DNA of 64,000 nucleotides from Micromonospora sp045209745 (lineage in GTDB: Bacteria > Actinomycetota > Actinomycetes > Mycobacteriales > Micromonosporaceae): contig NZ_CP109273.1 of the NCBI RefSeq assembly GCF_045209745.1, positions 1,054,001 through 1,118,000 on the forward strand. The letters are read 5' to 3'. The notes beneath the pieces were generated by a model, which made no database searches, had not been told where the DNA came from, and was given only the letters and a program-made list of their open reading frames with translations. The position numbers and the translations under genes are program-made. Shown piece by piece: positions 10,738 through 20,261 of the stretch; the first letter of the stretch is position 1; every line of letters begins with the position of its first letter.

Positions 10738-11973
10738 ATGGCTAAGAAGATGCTCGGGAAAGTCGTTGCGGGTGCGGCGCTCGGCGGCGCATCGCTCCTG
10801 GTGTTCGCGCCGGGGATCGCGTTCGCCAACGGCCACGACGACAGCAGCGACGGCAAGGTCTACGCCAAGCCGCACGTCGTCAAGGCCGGCGACGAGGTCA
10901 AGCTCCTCGAGATCTGCCCGGATCGGCAGGAGCACGCGTTCGTGTGGTCCAAGGTCACCGGCAAGGTCAAGCTCAAGCCGGCCGACGAAGGCCGGGGCGA
11001 GGACCGCGAGTGGCGCGAGGAGGAGGACTCCTACGACCACGACAAGGGCAAGGACGAGCACGGCAAGGACGACAAGGGCAAGGACCACGAGGGCAAGGAC
11101 CACGAGGGCAAGGACGAAAACGGCAAGGACGAAAACGGCAAGGACGAGCGCGGCAAGGACGACAAGGGCAAGGACCACGAGGGCAAGGACGAAAACGGCA
11201 AGGACGAGCACGGCAAGGACGACAAGGGCAAGGACGACAAGGGCAAGGACCACGAGGGCAAGGACGAAAACGGCAAGGACGAGCACGGCAAGGACGAAAA
11301 CGGCAAGGACGAGCAGCCGCCCGCCGCCCAGCCCGGTGGCCAGGGTGGCGGCGCTGCCGCCGACGCCCATGGCGACGAGGACAGCAAGGACTGGAAGGGC
11401 GAGGAGCACGGCCAGGACGCGGAAGACAGCCGCGACAAGAAGGACTGGGAGTCCAAGGACGAAGGCAAGAAGGACTGGGAGTCCAAGGACGAAGGCAAGA
11501 AGGACTGGGAGTCCAAGGACGAAGGCAAGAAGGACTGGGAGTCCAAGGACGAAGGCAAGAAGGACTGGGAGTCCAAGGGCCACGGCTCGGACGAGCACGG
11601 CTCCGACAAGGGCCGGGAGAACAAGGGCCACGACTCCGACGAGTACGGCTCCGACAAGGGCCGGGAGTCCAAGGACGAAGACTTTGACGAGCGCGGCTCG
11701 GACAAGGGCTGGGAGAAGGAGCGCGAGTTCGTCTACTACGGCGAGGCCAAGGTCGACAAGGACGCGAAGCCGGGCCGCTACGAGCTCAAGGGCTCGTGCG
11801 GCGAGGGCGAGCTCGTCGTGCTGCCGCACGGCGGCGTCGACGGTGGTGACGGTGGCGCCAGCACCGGCACCAACCGTGGCCTGGCCACCGGCGGGGCGAG
11901 CCTGCTCGGCGCTGCCGCGCTGGGCGGGATCGTGCTGATGCGTCGTCGGCGGACCGATGGTTCGCTCGTCTGA
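10738..11973 (+). CDS. Lys/Asp-rich repeat cell-surface protein with C-terminal membrane anchor
   Basis: A 411-residue exported protein. It has a signal peptide (basic MAKKMLGK, hydrophobic core, cleavage near AFAN), a folded N-terminal part (VYAKPHVVKAGDEVKLLEICPD), then long low-complexity repeats: pentapeptides of the type GKDEN/GKDEH/GKDDK (about residues 102-195) and a decapeptide KKDWESKDEG repeated about five times (about 235-280). A second folded piece (VYYGEAKVDKDAKPGRYELKGSCGEG) precedes a Gly-rich linker, a hydrophobic helix (ASLLGAAALGGIVLM) and RRRR. That tail is the layout of a wall-sorting signal, but no standard LPXTG is seen; LATGG directly before the helix is the closest match. 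The gene end overlaps a sortase gene by 17 nt, suggesting enzyme and substrate. Confidence 0.85.
   Translation: MAKKMLGKVVAGAALGGASLLVFAPGIAFANGHDDSSDGKVYAKPHVVKAGDEVKLLEICPDRQEHAFVWSKVTGKVKLKPADEGRGEDREWREEEDSYDHDKGKDEHGKDDKGKDHEGKDHEGKDENGKDENGKDERGKDDKGKDHEGKDENGKDEHGKDDKGKDDKGKDHEGKDENGKDEHGKDENGKDEQPPAAQPGGQGGGAAADAHGDEDSKDWKGEEHGQDAEDSRDKKDWESKDEGKKDWESKDEGKKDWESKDEGKKDWESKDEGKKDWESKGHGSDEHGSDKGRENKGHDSDEYGSDKGRESKDEDFDERGSDKGWEKEREFVYYGEAKVDKDAKPGRYELKGSCGEGELVVLPHGGVDGGDGGASTGTNRGLATGGASLLGAAALGGIVLMRRRRTDGSLV
11041..11312 (+). repeat. 15-bp tandem repeats encoding GKDxx pentapeptides
   Basis: About eighteen diverged 15-bp units (GGCAAGGACGAxxAC type) encode the charged pentapeptide array of the surface protein. 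Confidence 0.9.
11436..11578 (+). repeat. 30-bp tandem repeats encoding KKDWESKDEG
   Basis: Nearly identical 30-bp units (start AAGAAGGACTGGGAGTCC) repeat four to five times. Near identity at DNA level points to recent expansion or ongoing homogenisation. Confidence 0.92.
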
Positions 11974-12673
11974 CGTGACGACGACACGGGCCGGCGGCCG
12001 TCACGGGAGACCGTGGCGTGCCGCCGGCGCGGCCGTCGTCGTCACCATGGCTACGATCGGCGCCGGCATGATCGGCGTTGCCCTGGAGACCACGCCCGCT
12101 CCCCGACCGCCGCAGCCGCTGGCCCAGGCCGGTCCCGAGGTCACCGGGGGGTCCACCGCAAACGACGCTCTGACGATCGACGGGCAGCCGGTCGGCCAGG
12201 GGGCGCCAGCTGGGATGGCCCGTTCGGCACCGACCAGCATCGAGATCCCCCGGATCGGTGTCGACGCGACGATCATGTCGTTGGGCACCAACCCGGACGG
12301 CACCGTCCAGGTTCCCCCGCTCAAACAGGCCGACCAGGCCGGTTGGTACGAGTCAGGCGCGAGCCCCGGCGAGACCGGCAACGCGGTGATCGTCGGGCAC
12401 GTGGACTCGGCGGTACTCGGCCCGGCCGTCTTCTTCGACCTCGGAGCCCTCACCCCCGGCGACACCGTCACCGTGCGGCGGACCGACGGACTGGCGGCCA
12501 CCTTCAAGGTCGACTCGGTGAAGTCGTACCCAAAGACCGCCTTCCCCAACGAGCTGGTGTACGGGCCCAGCGACCGGCCCAGCCTGCGGGTGGTCACCTG
12601 CGGCGGCGAGTTCGACAAGGCCGCCAAGAGCTACCTGGACAACGTGATCGTCTTCGCCACCCTGGTGGCGTGA
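11957..12673 (+). CDS. Class F sortase
   Basis: A 238-residue membrane-anchored transpeptidase of the actinobacterial class F type. An N-terminal hydrophobic helix (AAGAAVVVTMATIGAGMIGVA) is followed by a Pro-rich linker and the sortase barrel: IEIPRIGVDA, GWYESGASPGETGNAVIVGHVDS with catalytic His148, and SLRVVTCGGEF with catalytic Cys215. The usual arginine after the cysteine is not obvious; the stretch FDKAAKSYLDN has lysines there. The start overlaps the preceding repeat-protein gene by 17 nt; GTG 11975 is an alternative. It probably attaches its neighbour or other exported proteins to the wall. Confidence 0.9.
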   Translation: MVRSSDVTTTRAGGRHGRPWRAAGAAVVVTMATIGAGMIGVALETTPAPRPPQPLAQAGPEVTGGSTANDALTIDGQPVGQGAPAGMARSAPTSIEIPRIGVDATIMSLGTNPDGTVQVPPLKQADQAGWYESGASPGETGNAVIVGHVDSAVLGPAVFFDLGALTPGDTVTVRRTDGLAATFKVDSVKSYPKTAFPNELVYGPSDRPSLRVVTCGGEFDKAAKSYLDNVIVFATLVA

Positions 12674-12688
12674 CCCGCGGCGTACGAA

Positions 12689-12730
12689 CGCGGCCCGGCC
12701 GGTCGGGGTGACCCGATCGGCCGGACCGCG
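12689..12730. terminator. Long bidirectional hairpin between sortase and gdh
   Basis: Arms of about 19 nt (starting CGCGGCCCGGCC and ending GGCCGGACCGCG) pair around GTGA with one mismatch and one G/T pair. It lies between convergent genes. Confidence 0.85.
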
Positions 12731-12745
12731 TCCGGCGTACCTGAC

Positions 12746-15700
12746 TCAGACGGCTGCGGACGTCCGCACCAGGGTGCGGATCTGGCGCAGCAGCACCGAC
12801 AGGGCGGCGAGATCCGCCCGTGACTCGTCGAACTCCCCCATCGCCTGCCGGGCGCGGTGGATCGACGTGGCGTTCGACTGCTCCCACTGCTGCACCCGCT
12901 CGTGCGGCGGCAGGTCGCCCGGAGTGGAGTCGAGCACCTCCGCGGTGAGCGCGGCCAGCGCGGCGTACAGGTCGTACCGCAGCGCCATCCGGGCCAGCGT
13001 CTGCCAGCGGTCCTCCCTCGGCAGCAGGGAGATCTTCGACAGCAGCGAGTCCACCCGGAACAGGTCGGACAGCACGAAGTAGACCGAGGCCACCTCGCCG
13101 ACGTCCCGTCCGCTGCTGTTCGCCGTCTCCACCACGTCCATCAGACCGAAGCTGTACATCAACCGGGTCGCCCGCTCCGCCAGCTCGCGGGGCAGCCCAC
13201 GCTCGGTCATCGAGTCCATGTGCGCGACGATGCCCTGCCGCTCGTTGCCGTAGGACAGCTCCTCGAGCCTTGGCAGCAGCCGAGCGACCCCGTCGCGCAG
13301 CCGGGCAATCTCGGCCGGCACGTCGATTGGCGAGCGCCGGTTGGAGACCAGCCACCGCACCGCCCGGTCGAGCAGCCGGCGGGTGTCCAGGTAGACGGTG
13401 GTCTGCAGCTCCGGCGCAACCTTGTTGTCCAGCGCCTCGACCGCGTCCCACAGGTCGCGTAGGCCGAACACCTCGCTGACCACCACGTAGGCCCGGATCA
13501 CGTCCGCCGCGCTGGCCGCGGTCTCTTCGACCACCCGGAAGATGAACGAGATGCCGCCTCGGTTGATCGCCTCGTTGACGAGCACGGTGGTGACGATGTC
13601 CCGGCGCAGCCGGTGCCGGCCCATCCGGTCGGCGAACCGTTCGCGCATCGGCGTCGGGAAGTAGTTGACCAGGACCTCGGTCGTCCACTCCTCATCGGCC
13701 AGACCCTCGGTGAGGATCTCCCGCTCCAGGACGATCTTCACGTACGCGAGCAGCACCGCGAACTCCGGCGCGGTCAGCCCGGATTCGTTGCGGACCGCCA
13801 GCTCCTCGTCCGGCGGCAGCGCCTCCAGCGACCGGTCCAACGCGCCCGAGCGCTCCAGCTCGCTGATCATCCGCCGGTGCACCGGGAGCAGCGAGGCGGC
13901 CTGGGCCTGGGCGTTGTTGATCGCCCGAGCCTGGTCGTAGTTGTCCCGCAACACCAGCTCGGCGACCTCATCGGTCATCCCGGCCAGCAGCTCGTCCCGG
14001 TCGGCCGTGGTCAACTCCCCGTCGGCCACCGCAGTGTTCAGCAGGATCTTGATGTTCACCTCGTGGTCGGAGGTGTCCACCCCGGCCGCGTTGTCGATGA
14101 AGTCGGAGAAGATCCGGCCGCCGGTCAACGCGTACTCGATCCGGCCGAGCTGGGTCCAGCCCAGGTTGCCGCCCTCGCCCGCCACCCGGCAGCGCAGGTT
14201 GCGCCCGTCCACCCGGATCGCGTCGTTGGACTTGTCGCCCACCTCGGCGTTGGTCTGCGTGGACGCCTTGATGTAGGTGCCGATGCCGCCGTTCCAGAAC
14301 AGGTCGACCGGCGCGGTGAGGATCGCCTTCATCAGCTCCTGTGGCGACATCTGCGTCACGTCGTCGTCCAGACCGATCGCCGCCCGCACCTGCGGGGTGA
14401 TCGGGATGGACTTGGCGGTACGCGAGAAGACGCCGCCGCCGGCCGAGATCAGCTCCGGGTTGTAGTCCTCCCAGGACGATCTGGGCACGTTGAACAGCCG
14501 CTTGCGCTCGGCGTGCGAGGTGGCCGCGTCCGGCTCCGGATCCAGGAAGATGTGCCGGTGGTCGAAGGCGGCCACCAGCCGGATGTGCTCGGAGAGCAGC
14601 ATGCCGTTGCCGAACACGTCGCCGGACATGTCGCCGACACCGACCACGGTGAAGTCCTGGGTCTGGGTGTCCAGGCCCAACTCCCGGAAGTGCCGCTTGA
14701 CCGACTCCCAGGCGCCCCGCGCGGTGATGCCCATCTTCTTGTGGTCATAGCCGGCCGAACCGCCGGAGGCGAACGCGTCGCCCATCCAGAAGTTGTGGGT
14801 CGCGGAAATCTCGTTGGCGATGTCGGAGAACGAGGCGGTGCCCTTGTCCGCCGCCACCACCAGGTACGGGTCGTCGCCGTCGTGCCGGACCACGTCCTCG
14901 GGCGGCACGATCTGCCCGCCGACGATGTTGTCGGTGACGTCCAGCATCGCGCCGACGAACTCCTGGTAGCAGGCGACCGCCTCGTCCCGGTCGCCCGGCT
15001 TCTGCTTGAGCACGAAGCCGCCCTTGGCGCCCACCGGCACGATCACGGTGTTCTTCACCATCTGCGCCTTGACCAGGCCGAGCACCTCGGTACGGAAGTC
15101 CTCCCGACGGTCGGACCAGCGCAACCCACCCCGGGCCACCGGCCCGAACCGCAGGTGCACACCCTCGAACCGGGGCGAGTAGACGAAGATCTCGAACTTC
15201 GGCCGCGGCGCCGGCAGGTCCGGGATGGTCTGTGGGTCGAGCTTGAACGCCACGTACGCCTTCGGTCGCCCGTCGGCGCGCTTCTGGTAGAAGCTCGTCC
15301 GCAGGGTCGCCTCGATCACCGTCAGGTACGAGCGCAGGATCCGATCCTGATCGAGGCTGGCCACGTCGTCCAGCGCACCCCGGATCGACTCCACCAGCTC
15401 ACCGCTGCGCTGCTGACGCTGCTCGGGGCTGAGCTCGCCCGGCGCGAACCGGGCCTCGAACAGCTCCACCAGCAACGCGGCGACCTTCGGGTACGCGATG
15501 AAGGTCTGCTCCATGTAGTCCTGCGAGAAGACCGTGCCAGCCTGCCGCAGATACTTCGCGTACGCCCGCAGCACCACCACCTGCCGCCAGGTCAGCCCGC
15601 CCCGCAGCACCAGCTCGTTGAACCGGTCCACCTCGGCCTCGCCGCGCCAGGACGCCGCGAAGGCGTTCTCCACGTGCGGGCGCACCTCGGACAGCTCCTG

Positions 15701-17827
15701 ATGTCCCTCGGGCAGCATCAGGCCGAAGTCGTACAGGTAGACCCGACCGTCGATCCGGTCCACCTCGTACGGGTGCTCGTCGACCACCCGTACGCCGAGT
15801 GAGTGCAGCACCGGCAGCACGGCGGAGAGCATCATCGGTTCGCCGTACCGGTAGATCTTGAACCGGACGTCCAGGGCCTCGGCCAGGTCCGCACCGGGCC
15901 CCCGGGTGCCGGACCGGGGTGCGAGCTGCTTGCGGAACAGGTGCATTTCCAGCTGGCCGGGCTCCTCCAGCAGCTCCAGCTTCGCCAGGTCCTTCATCGC
16001 CTCGTACGGCGTGTGCCCGTCCTTGTAGCCCTCCGGGAACGCGTCGGCGTACCGGGTGAACAGGTGCTTGGCCTGCTCGTCGCCGAGCTTGCGCTCCAGC
16101 ACCAGCCGGTAGTCGTCGTCCCAGAGCCGGGTCGCGTCGGCCAACTCCTCGGCCAACAGGTCGGCGTCGATGTCGCCGGGCGGCCGGGTCGGGTCGGTAC
16201 GGACGATGAAGTGCACCCGAGCCAGCATCGACTCGGTGACCCGGGTGGTGTAATCCACCCCGACACCGTTCAGCTCACGCAGCAGGATGTCCTGCATCCG
16301 TAGCCGGTTCTGCGTGGTGAACCGGTCCCGGGGCAGGTAGATCAGGCAGGAGATGAACCGCCCGTACGCGTCCCGACGCAGGAACACCCGCAGCTGCCGG
16401 CGGCCGGCCATCCGCAGCACACCGATCACCGCGTGGTAAAGGTCGTCGGTCTTGATCTGGAACAGCTCGTCGCGCGGGTAGGTCTCCAGGATCTGGATCA
16501 GATCCTTGCCGGAGTGGCTGCGCCGGCTCAAACCGGAGCGGTCCAGCACCTCGGCCACCTTGCGGCGTACCACTGGAAGCTCGCGGACGCTGGTCCGGTA
16601 GGCGGCCGTGGAGAACAGGCCCAGGAAGCGCCGCTCGCCGATCACCTCGCCGTCGGAGTTGAAGATCTTGAAGCCGATGTAGTCCAGGTACGCCGAGCGG
16701 TGCACGGTGGCCCGCGAGTTGGCCTTGGTGATGATGAGCAGGCGCTTCTCCAGCACCTTCTCGTGCGCCTCGGGCGTCATCGACGCCAGCGACCGGGCCT
16801 CCGGCGAATCGGAGCGCAGTATGCCCAGACCGGTGCCGAGTACCGCCTCCAACGCCTTGCCGTCGACCTGGTCGGCGGCGTCGCCGCCGGGGGCGCCCAC
16901 CAGCCGGTACTCGCGGTAGCCGAGGAAGGTGAAGTGGTCCTGCGCGAGCCAGCGCAACAGCTCCACCGAGTCCGTGATGTCCTTCTCCGGCACCGGTGGG
17001 CGGTTGTCGGAGGTGCGGGCCGAGGCCAGCTCGTCGGCGAGTGCGAGGGCACGCTGACGCATCTTCGGCCAGTCCTCCACCGCCTCCCGCACATCGGTGA
17101 GCACCCGCTGCAACTCGCGGCGCAGCCGCTCCCGCTCGGCCGCGTCCCGGACCGGGTCGATCTCGATCCGCATCCAGCTCTCGATGATGTCGCCGGCGAT
17201 CGCGTCATCCGGCTCCACGTCCGCGGAGACCTCGGTGAGCCGGCCCAACGGCTCGCGCCGGACCACCACGAGCGGGTGCACCAGCAGGTGCACATCCAGG
17301 TGGTACGAGTTGAGCAGCGCGGTCATTGAATCGACCAGGAACGGCATGTCGTCCGTGACGATCTCGACGACGGTGTGGTGCTGGTCGGCGTGCGGTTCAT
17401 GGATCCGCAGCTTCAACTCGCCAGGCACCCGCTGCTGGGCAAGGTCCCGGTGTGCCCGGGCCGCATCGAGCATTTCTTCCGCCGTGAAGCCGACCAGTTC
17501 CTCATCCGGGGCGAACCGCCAGAAACGGCCGACAAGTGTCGCCGCGTCGTGGTCGTCCCCGGCGAGCGCGACAGCCTGGGCCACCAGGCGCTCCGCGTTG
17601 GGAACGGGTTCGTCGAGCTCGGCGTCCTCCACGTCGTCGGCCAATGCCTCATTGGGCAGGCCCATATCGTAGAGGGTGTCGATGCTCGACCCGGTCACCC
17701 CGGTGGCTCCCGTGTCGAGCCGGCCATAGCCGTCCCCGTCGGTCGCCGAATCGAAGCTGTCATCATCCCGGCCGGCGTCATCCTGCCGGAGGTCGGGTTC
17801 CGGTTTGATCGCCGGACGCCGGTCCAT
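12746..17827 (-). CDS. gdh: NAD-specific glutamate dehydrogenase, large 180-kDa type
   Basis: A 1693-residue protein, the usual size for the large NAD-dependent glutamate dehydrogenases first described in Streptomyces and widespread in actinobacteria. It converts glutamate to 2-oxoglutarate and ammonia, feeding carbon into the TCA cycle. The N-terminal half holds ACT-like regulatory segments (DDMPFLVDSMTALLNSY, HFTFLGYREYRL). The catalytic part includes RFGPVARGGLRWSDRREDFRTE, VPVGAKGGFVLKQ (about residue 929), KGTASFSDIANEIS and GVGDMSGDVFGNGML. ATG 17827 was preferred to GTG 17836 because GAGGGG lies 10 nt upstream of the ATG but only 1 nt from the GTG. It is a single-gene transcript. Confidence 0.96.
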   Translation of the reverse strand: MDRRPAIKPEPDLRQDDAGRDDDSFDSATDGDGYGRLDTGATGVTGSSIDTLYDMGLPNEALADDVEDAELDEPVPNAERLVAQAVALAGDDHDAATLVGRFWRFAPDEELVGFTAEEMLDAARAHRDLAQQRVPGELKLRIHEPHADQHHTVVEIVTDDMPFLVDSMTALLNSYHLDVHLLVHPLVVVRREPLGRLTEVSADVEPDDAIAGDIIESWMRIEIDPVRDAAERERLRRELQRVLTDVREAVEDWPKMRQRALALADELASARTSDNRPPVPEKDITDSVELLRWLAQDHFTFLGYREYRLVGAPGGDAADQVDGKALEAVLGTGLGILRSDSPEARSLASMTPEAHEKVLEKRLLIITKANSRATVHRSAYLDYIGFKIFNSDGEVIGERRFLGLFSTAAYRTSVRELPVVRRKVAEVLDRSGLSRRSHSGKDLIQILETYPRDELFQIKTDDLYHAVIGVLRMAGRRQLRVFLRRDAYGRFISCLIYLPRDRFTTQNRLRMQDILLRELNGVGVDYTTRVTESMLARVHFIVRTDPTRPPGDIDADLLAEELADATRLWDDDYRLVLERKLGDEQAKHLFTRYADAFPEGYKDGHTPYEAMKDLAKLELLEEPGQLEMHLFRKQLAPRSGTRGPGADLAEALDVRFKIYRYGEPMMLSAVLPVLHSLGVRVVDEHPYEVDRIDGRVYLYDFGLMLPEGHQELSEVRPHVENAFAASWRGEAEVDRFNELVLRGGLTWRQVVVLRAYAKYLRQAGTVFSQDYMEQTFIAYPKVAALLVELFEARFAPGELSPEQRQQRSGELVESIRGALDDVASLDQDRILRSYLTVIEATLRTSFYQKRADGRPKAYVAFKLDPQTIPDLPAPRPKFEIFVYSPRFEGVHLRFGPVARGGLRWSDRREDFRTEVLGLVKAQMVKNTVIVPVGAKGGFVLKQKPGDRDEAVACYQEFVGAMLDVTDNIVGGQIVPPEDVVRHDGDDPYLVVAADKGTASFSDIANEISATHNFWMGDAFASGGSAGYDHKKMGITARGAWESVKRHFRELGLDTQTQDFTVVGVGDMSGDVFGNGMLLSEHIRLVAAFDHRHIFLDPEPDAATSHAERKRLFNVPRSSWEDYNPELISAGGGVFSRTAKSIPITPQVRAAIGLDDDVTQMSPQELMKAILTAPVDLFWNGGIGTYIKASTQTNAEVGDKSNDAIRVDGRNLRCRVAGEGGNLGWTQLGRIEYALTGGRIFSDFIDNAAGVDTSDHEVNIKILLNTAVADGELTTADRDELLAGMTDEVAELVLRDNYDQARAINNAQAQAASLLPVHRRMISELERSGALDRSLEALPPDEELAVRNESGLTAPEFAVLLAYVKIVLEREILTEGLADEEWTTEVLVNYFPTPMRERFADRMGRHRLRRDIVTTVLVNEAINRGGISFIFRVVEETAASAADVIRAYVVVSEVFGLRDLWDAVEALDNKVAPELQTTVYLDTRRLLDRAVRWLVSNRRSPIDVPAEIARLRDGVARLLPRLEELSYGNERQGIVAHMDSMTERGLPRELAERATRLMYSFGLMDVVETANSSGRDVGEVASVYFVLSDLFRVDSLLSKISLLPREDRWQTLARMALRYDLYAALAALTAEVLDSTPGDLPPHERVQQWEQSNATSIHRARQAMGEFDESRADLAALSVLLRQIRTLVRTSAAV

Positions 17828-18117
17828 CGGTGCCACTCCCCTCGACCCACCGCGTTGTGGGTCACTCTGTCGTCCAGCCTAGGCCCTGCCGTTCTGCGCC
17901 TTTGTCGGCGGACCACTGACCAGACATCCGGATCGGGACTCTGTCCGTTCACCCGTTGCGGGTCCGAGGTTGACCGACTGCGGGATACCCCGCCACGCGA
18001 TGTTCATCACACCGGCGCGGGCCTGTCTTTGGGCGCACCCGACTCGCTGCGGGACGCTGCGGACACCGTTGGCGTACTACCGTGCGGGGGCAGCCTGAAA
18101 TCGGAAGGACCAGCTCC

Positions 18118-20082
18118 ATGCCCCTGTCGTACCCCCGGCCGCACCGGCCGATTCCCGCCCGCCGGCTGGTTGCGGCCCTCAGCACGGCGCTGCTGACGGC
18201 CGGCGTTCTGGTCGGCTGTTCGGGAGACGACGGGCCGCAGCGCACCGTCGACGCCTTCCTCACCGGTTGGCGTAGCGGCGACCTCCAGGCGGTCGGCCTG
18301 ATCGACCCGACCGGCACCAAGCTGCCGTCGACCGAGGTGACTCGCGAGATCAAGGAACTCTCCGGTGAGCTGGCGGCCACCCCGCCCACGCTGACGCGTC
18401 GCGGCGAGCCGAAGGTCGAGGCGGACATCGCGACCGCGACCGTCCAGGTGGAGTGGAACCTGCCCGGTCAGACCCGTTGGGCGTACGACCGGCAGGTACG
18501 TCTCGCTCAGGGCGACGGCGACCAGTGGCAGGTGATCTGGGAGCCGAGGGTGCTGCACGAGCAGCTCACCAAGGGCGACCGGTTGGGGCTGCGCCGCGAC
18601 GCCAGCACCCGGGCCGGTGTGCTGGACGCCGCTGGGAAACCGATCGTGACTCCCCGCCCGGTGGTCCGGGTGGGCGTGCAGCCCAACGGTGTCGCCGATC
18701 TCAAGAAGCTGGTCAAGGACCTCGACGCGGCGTTCAAGGCGATCCGTCCGGCGCTGGTCCCCGCCGTCGACCTGGCCGACCTGCCCGAGCGGGTGGCCAA
18801 GGCCGACCCGGGCGCCTTCGTCGAGGTGGTGTCGCTCCGCGAGGAGGCGTACCTGCAGATCAAGCCCCGGATCTACGAACTGCCCGGCACCAAGTTCATC
18901 TCCGACAAGGTCGACCTGGCACCGACCCGGGAGTTCGCCCGGGCGGTGCTCGGCACAGTCGACCCGGCACAGGCCGACGACCTTACCGCGCACCCCGACC
19001 GGTACGTCGTCGGCGACCTGGTCGGGCACGGCGGGCTGCAGGGCCGCTACGACGAGCGGCTGCGCGGCGGCCCCGGGCTGACCGTGGTGGTCGAGCGTCC
19101 CGCCGAGGGCGGCAAGCTGGAATCCACCGGCACCGAGTTGTTCCGCCGGGAGCCGCAGCCCGGGCAGGCGCTGAAGACCACGCTGGACGTCGCCGTCCAG
19201 AACGCGGCCGACGGGGCGCTGCGCGCCGAGCCGCGCCGATCGGCTTTGGTGGCGCTCCGGATCAGCGACGGCGCCGTGCTCGCCGCGGCGAACGGCCCCG
19301 GGCCGGCCGGGGAAAATCTGGCCTTCGACGCCCAGGTGCCTCCGGGCTCCACCTTCAAGATGGTCAGCACGCTGGGCCTGCTGGACCGGGGCGCGGTCAC
19401 TCTGGACGGGCCGGTGGACTGCAAGAAGACCTTCACCGTGGACGGCCGGTCCTTCAAGAACTCGGACAACTTCGAGCTGGGGTCGGTGCCGTTCCGCACC
19501 AACTTCGCCAAGTCCTGCAACACGGCGTTCGCCGCGCTGGCCCCGAAGCTCGGCGACGACGGGCTGGCCGCCGCCGGCCGCTCGCTGGGCCTGGAGGGTC
19601 AATGGGACCTCGGCACCGACGTCTTCACCGGCAAGGTGTCGACGGGCGGCAGCCTGGCCGAGCAGGCCGCGGCGTCGTTCGGCCAGGGCATGACGCTGGT
19701 CAGCCCGCTGGCCATGGCCGGTGCCACCGCCGCCGTCGCCCGAGGCCACTTCGAGCAGCCGAAGCTGCTGATCGACCCGGCGCCGGCCAAGCCAACCCCG
19801 GCGGGTGAGCAGCTGAAGCCGGAATCCGTCGCGGCGCTGCGCACGATGATGCGCGAGGTGGTCACCGCCGGCACCGGCAGCGCGCTCAAGGATGTGCCCG
19901 GCGAGGTCTACGGCAAGACCGGCACCGCCGAGTACGACAACAACCCGGCGAACACCCACGCCTGGTTCGTCGGTTGGCGGGGCGACGTGGCGTTCGCCGT
20001 CTTCGTGGAGAAGGGCGGCGCCAGCACGGCCTCAGCCGTCCCGATCGCCGAGCGCTTCCTCCGCGCCCTCCCGGCCCCCTGA
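18118..20082 (+). CDS. Penicillin-binding protein, NTF2-like plus transpeptidase lipoprotein
   Basis: A 654-residue class B-like transpeptidase. The N-terminus is a lipoprotein signal with lipobox ending at Cys34 (GVLVGC), so it is membrane-tethered by lipid rather than by a helix. An NTF2-like MecA_N domain follows (AFLTGWRSGDLQAVGL), then a dimerisation domain, then the transpeptidase with Ser411-TFK, Ser466-CN and Lys600-TGTAE, all three motifs intact. It crosslinks peptidoglycan; the MecA_N layout is shared with low-affinity beta-lactam-tolerant proteins, though tolerance is not shown here. GGAAGGA lies 8 nt before ATG 18118. It is divergent from gdh. Confidence 0.94.
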   Translation: MPLSYPRPHRPIPARRLVAALSTALLTAGVLVGCSGDDGPQRTVDAFLTGWRSGDLQAVGLIDPTGTKLPSTEVTREIKELSGELAATPPTLTRRGEPKVEADIATATVQVEWNLPGQTRWAYDRQVRLAQGDGDQWQVIWEPRVLHEQLTKGDRLGLRRDASTRAGVLDAAGKPIVTPRPVVRVGVQPNGVADLKKLVKDLDAAFKAIRPALVPAVDLADLPERVAKADPGAFVEVVSLREEAYLQIKPRIYELPGTKFISDKVDLAPTREFARAVLGTVDPAQADDLTAHPDRYVVGDLVGHGGLQGRYDERLRGGPGLTVVVERPAEGGKLESTGTELFRREPQPGQALKTTLDVAVQNAADGALRAEPRRSALVALRISDGAVLAAANGPGPAGENLAFDAQVPPGSTFKMVSTLGLLDRGAVTLDGPVDCKKTFTVDGRSFKNSDNFELGSVPFRTNFAKSCNTAFAALAPKLGDDGLAAAGRSLGLEGQWDLGTDVFTGKVSTGGSLAEQAAASFGQGMTLVSPLAMAGATAAVARGHFEQPKLLIDPAPAKPTPAGEQLKPESVAALRTMMREVVTAGTGSALKDVPGEVYGKTGTAEYDNNPANTHAWFVGWRGDVAFAVFVEKGGASTASAVPIAERFLRALPAP

Positions 20083-20134
20083 CCACCAGCGCCGCTCAGG
20101 CGCCGGACATGACTCCCCGCCCATCGCTCCCACG

Positions 20135-20213
20135 TTGATCCACTCCAGCTCATTGATATCGGGGTATCCCGTCAACCGGATGCCCCGATATCGCCAATGC
20201 CGTGTCGATCATG
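20135..20213. repeat. Palindromic intergenic element, copy 1
   Basis: A 79-bp imperfect palindrome with core GATATCGGGG ... CCCCGATATC and outer arms TTGATC/GATCA. It shares both core and the end CGTGTCGATCATG with copy 2 (36740-36817, inverted) and the architecture with copy 3 (56595-56672). It lies between convergent genes and may terminate transcription. Confidence 0.8.
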
Positions 20214-20261
20214 CCCGCGCACGGGTGGGACGGCCTGTGGCTGGGTGGGTGGGACGGTGGA

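Noticed and set aside
11041..11578. Possible CRISPR array because of regular short repeats
   Set aside because: Repeats are directly tandem without unique spacers and encode an in-frame peptide array.
10618..11829. Minus-strand frame with a Leu/Val-rich repetitive product, suggesting a membrane protein
   Set aside because: Its hydrophobic repeats are the antisense of the GKD repeat array; the plus-strand protein has a signal peptide, anchor and start signals.
18007..19959. Long open frame on the minus strand opposite the penicillin-binding protein
   Set aside because: It is the complementary shadow of a gene with all three transpeptidase motifs; its own product has no recognisable fold and no ribosome site.
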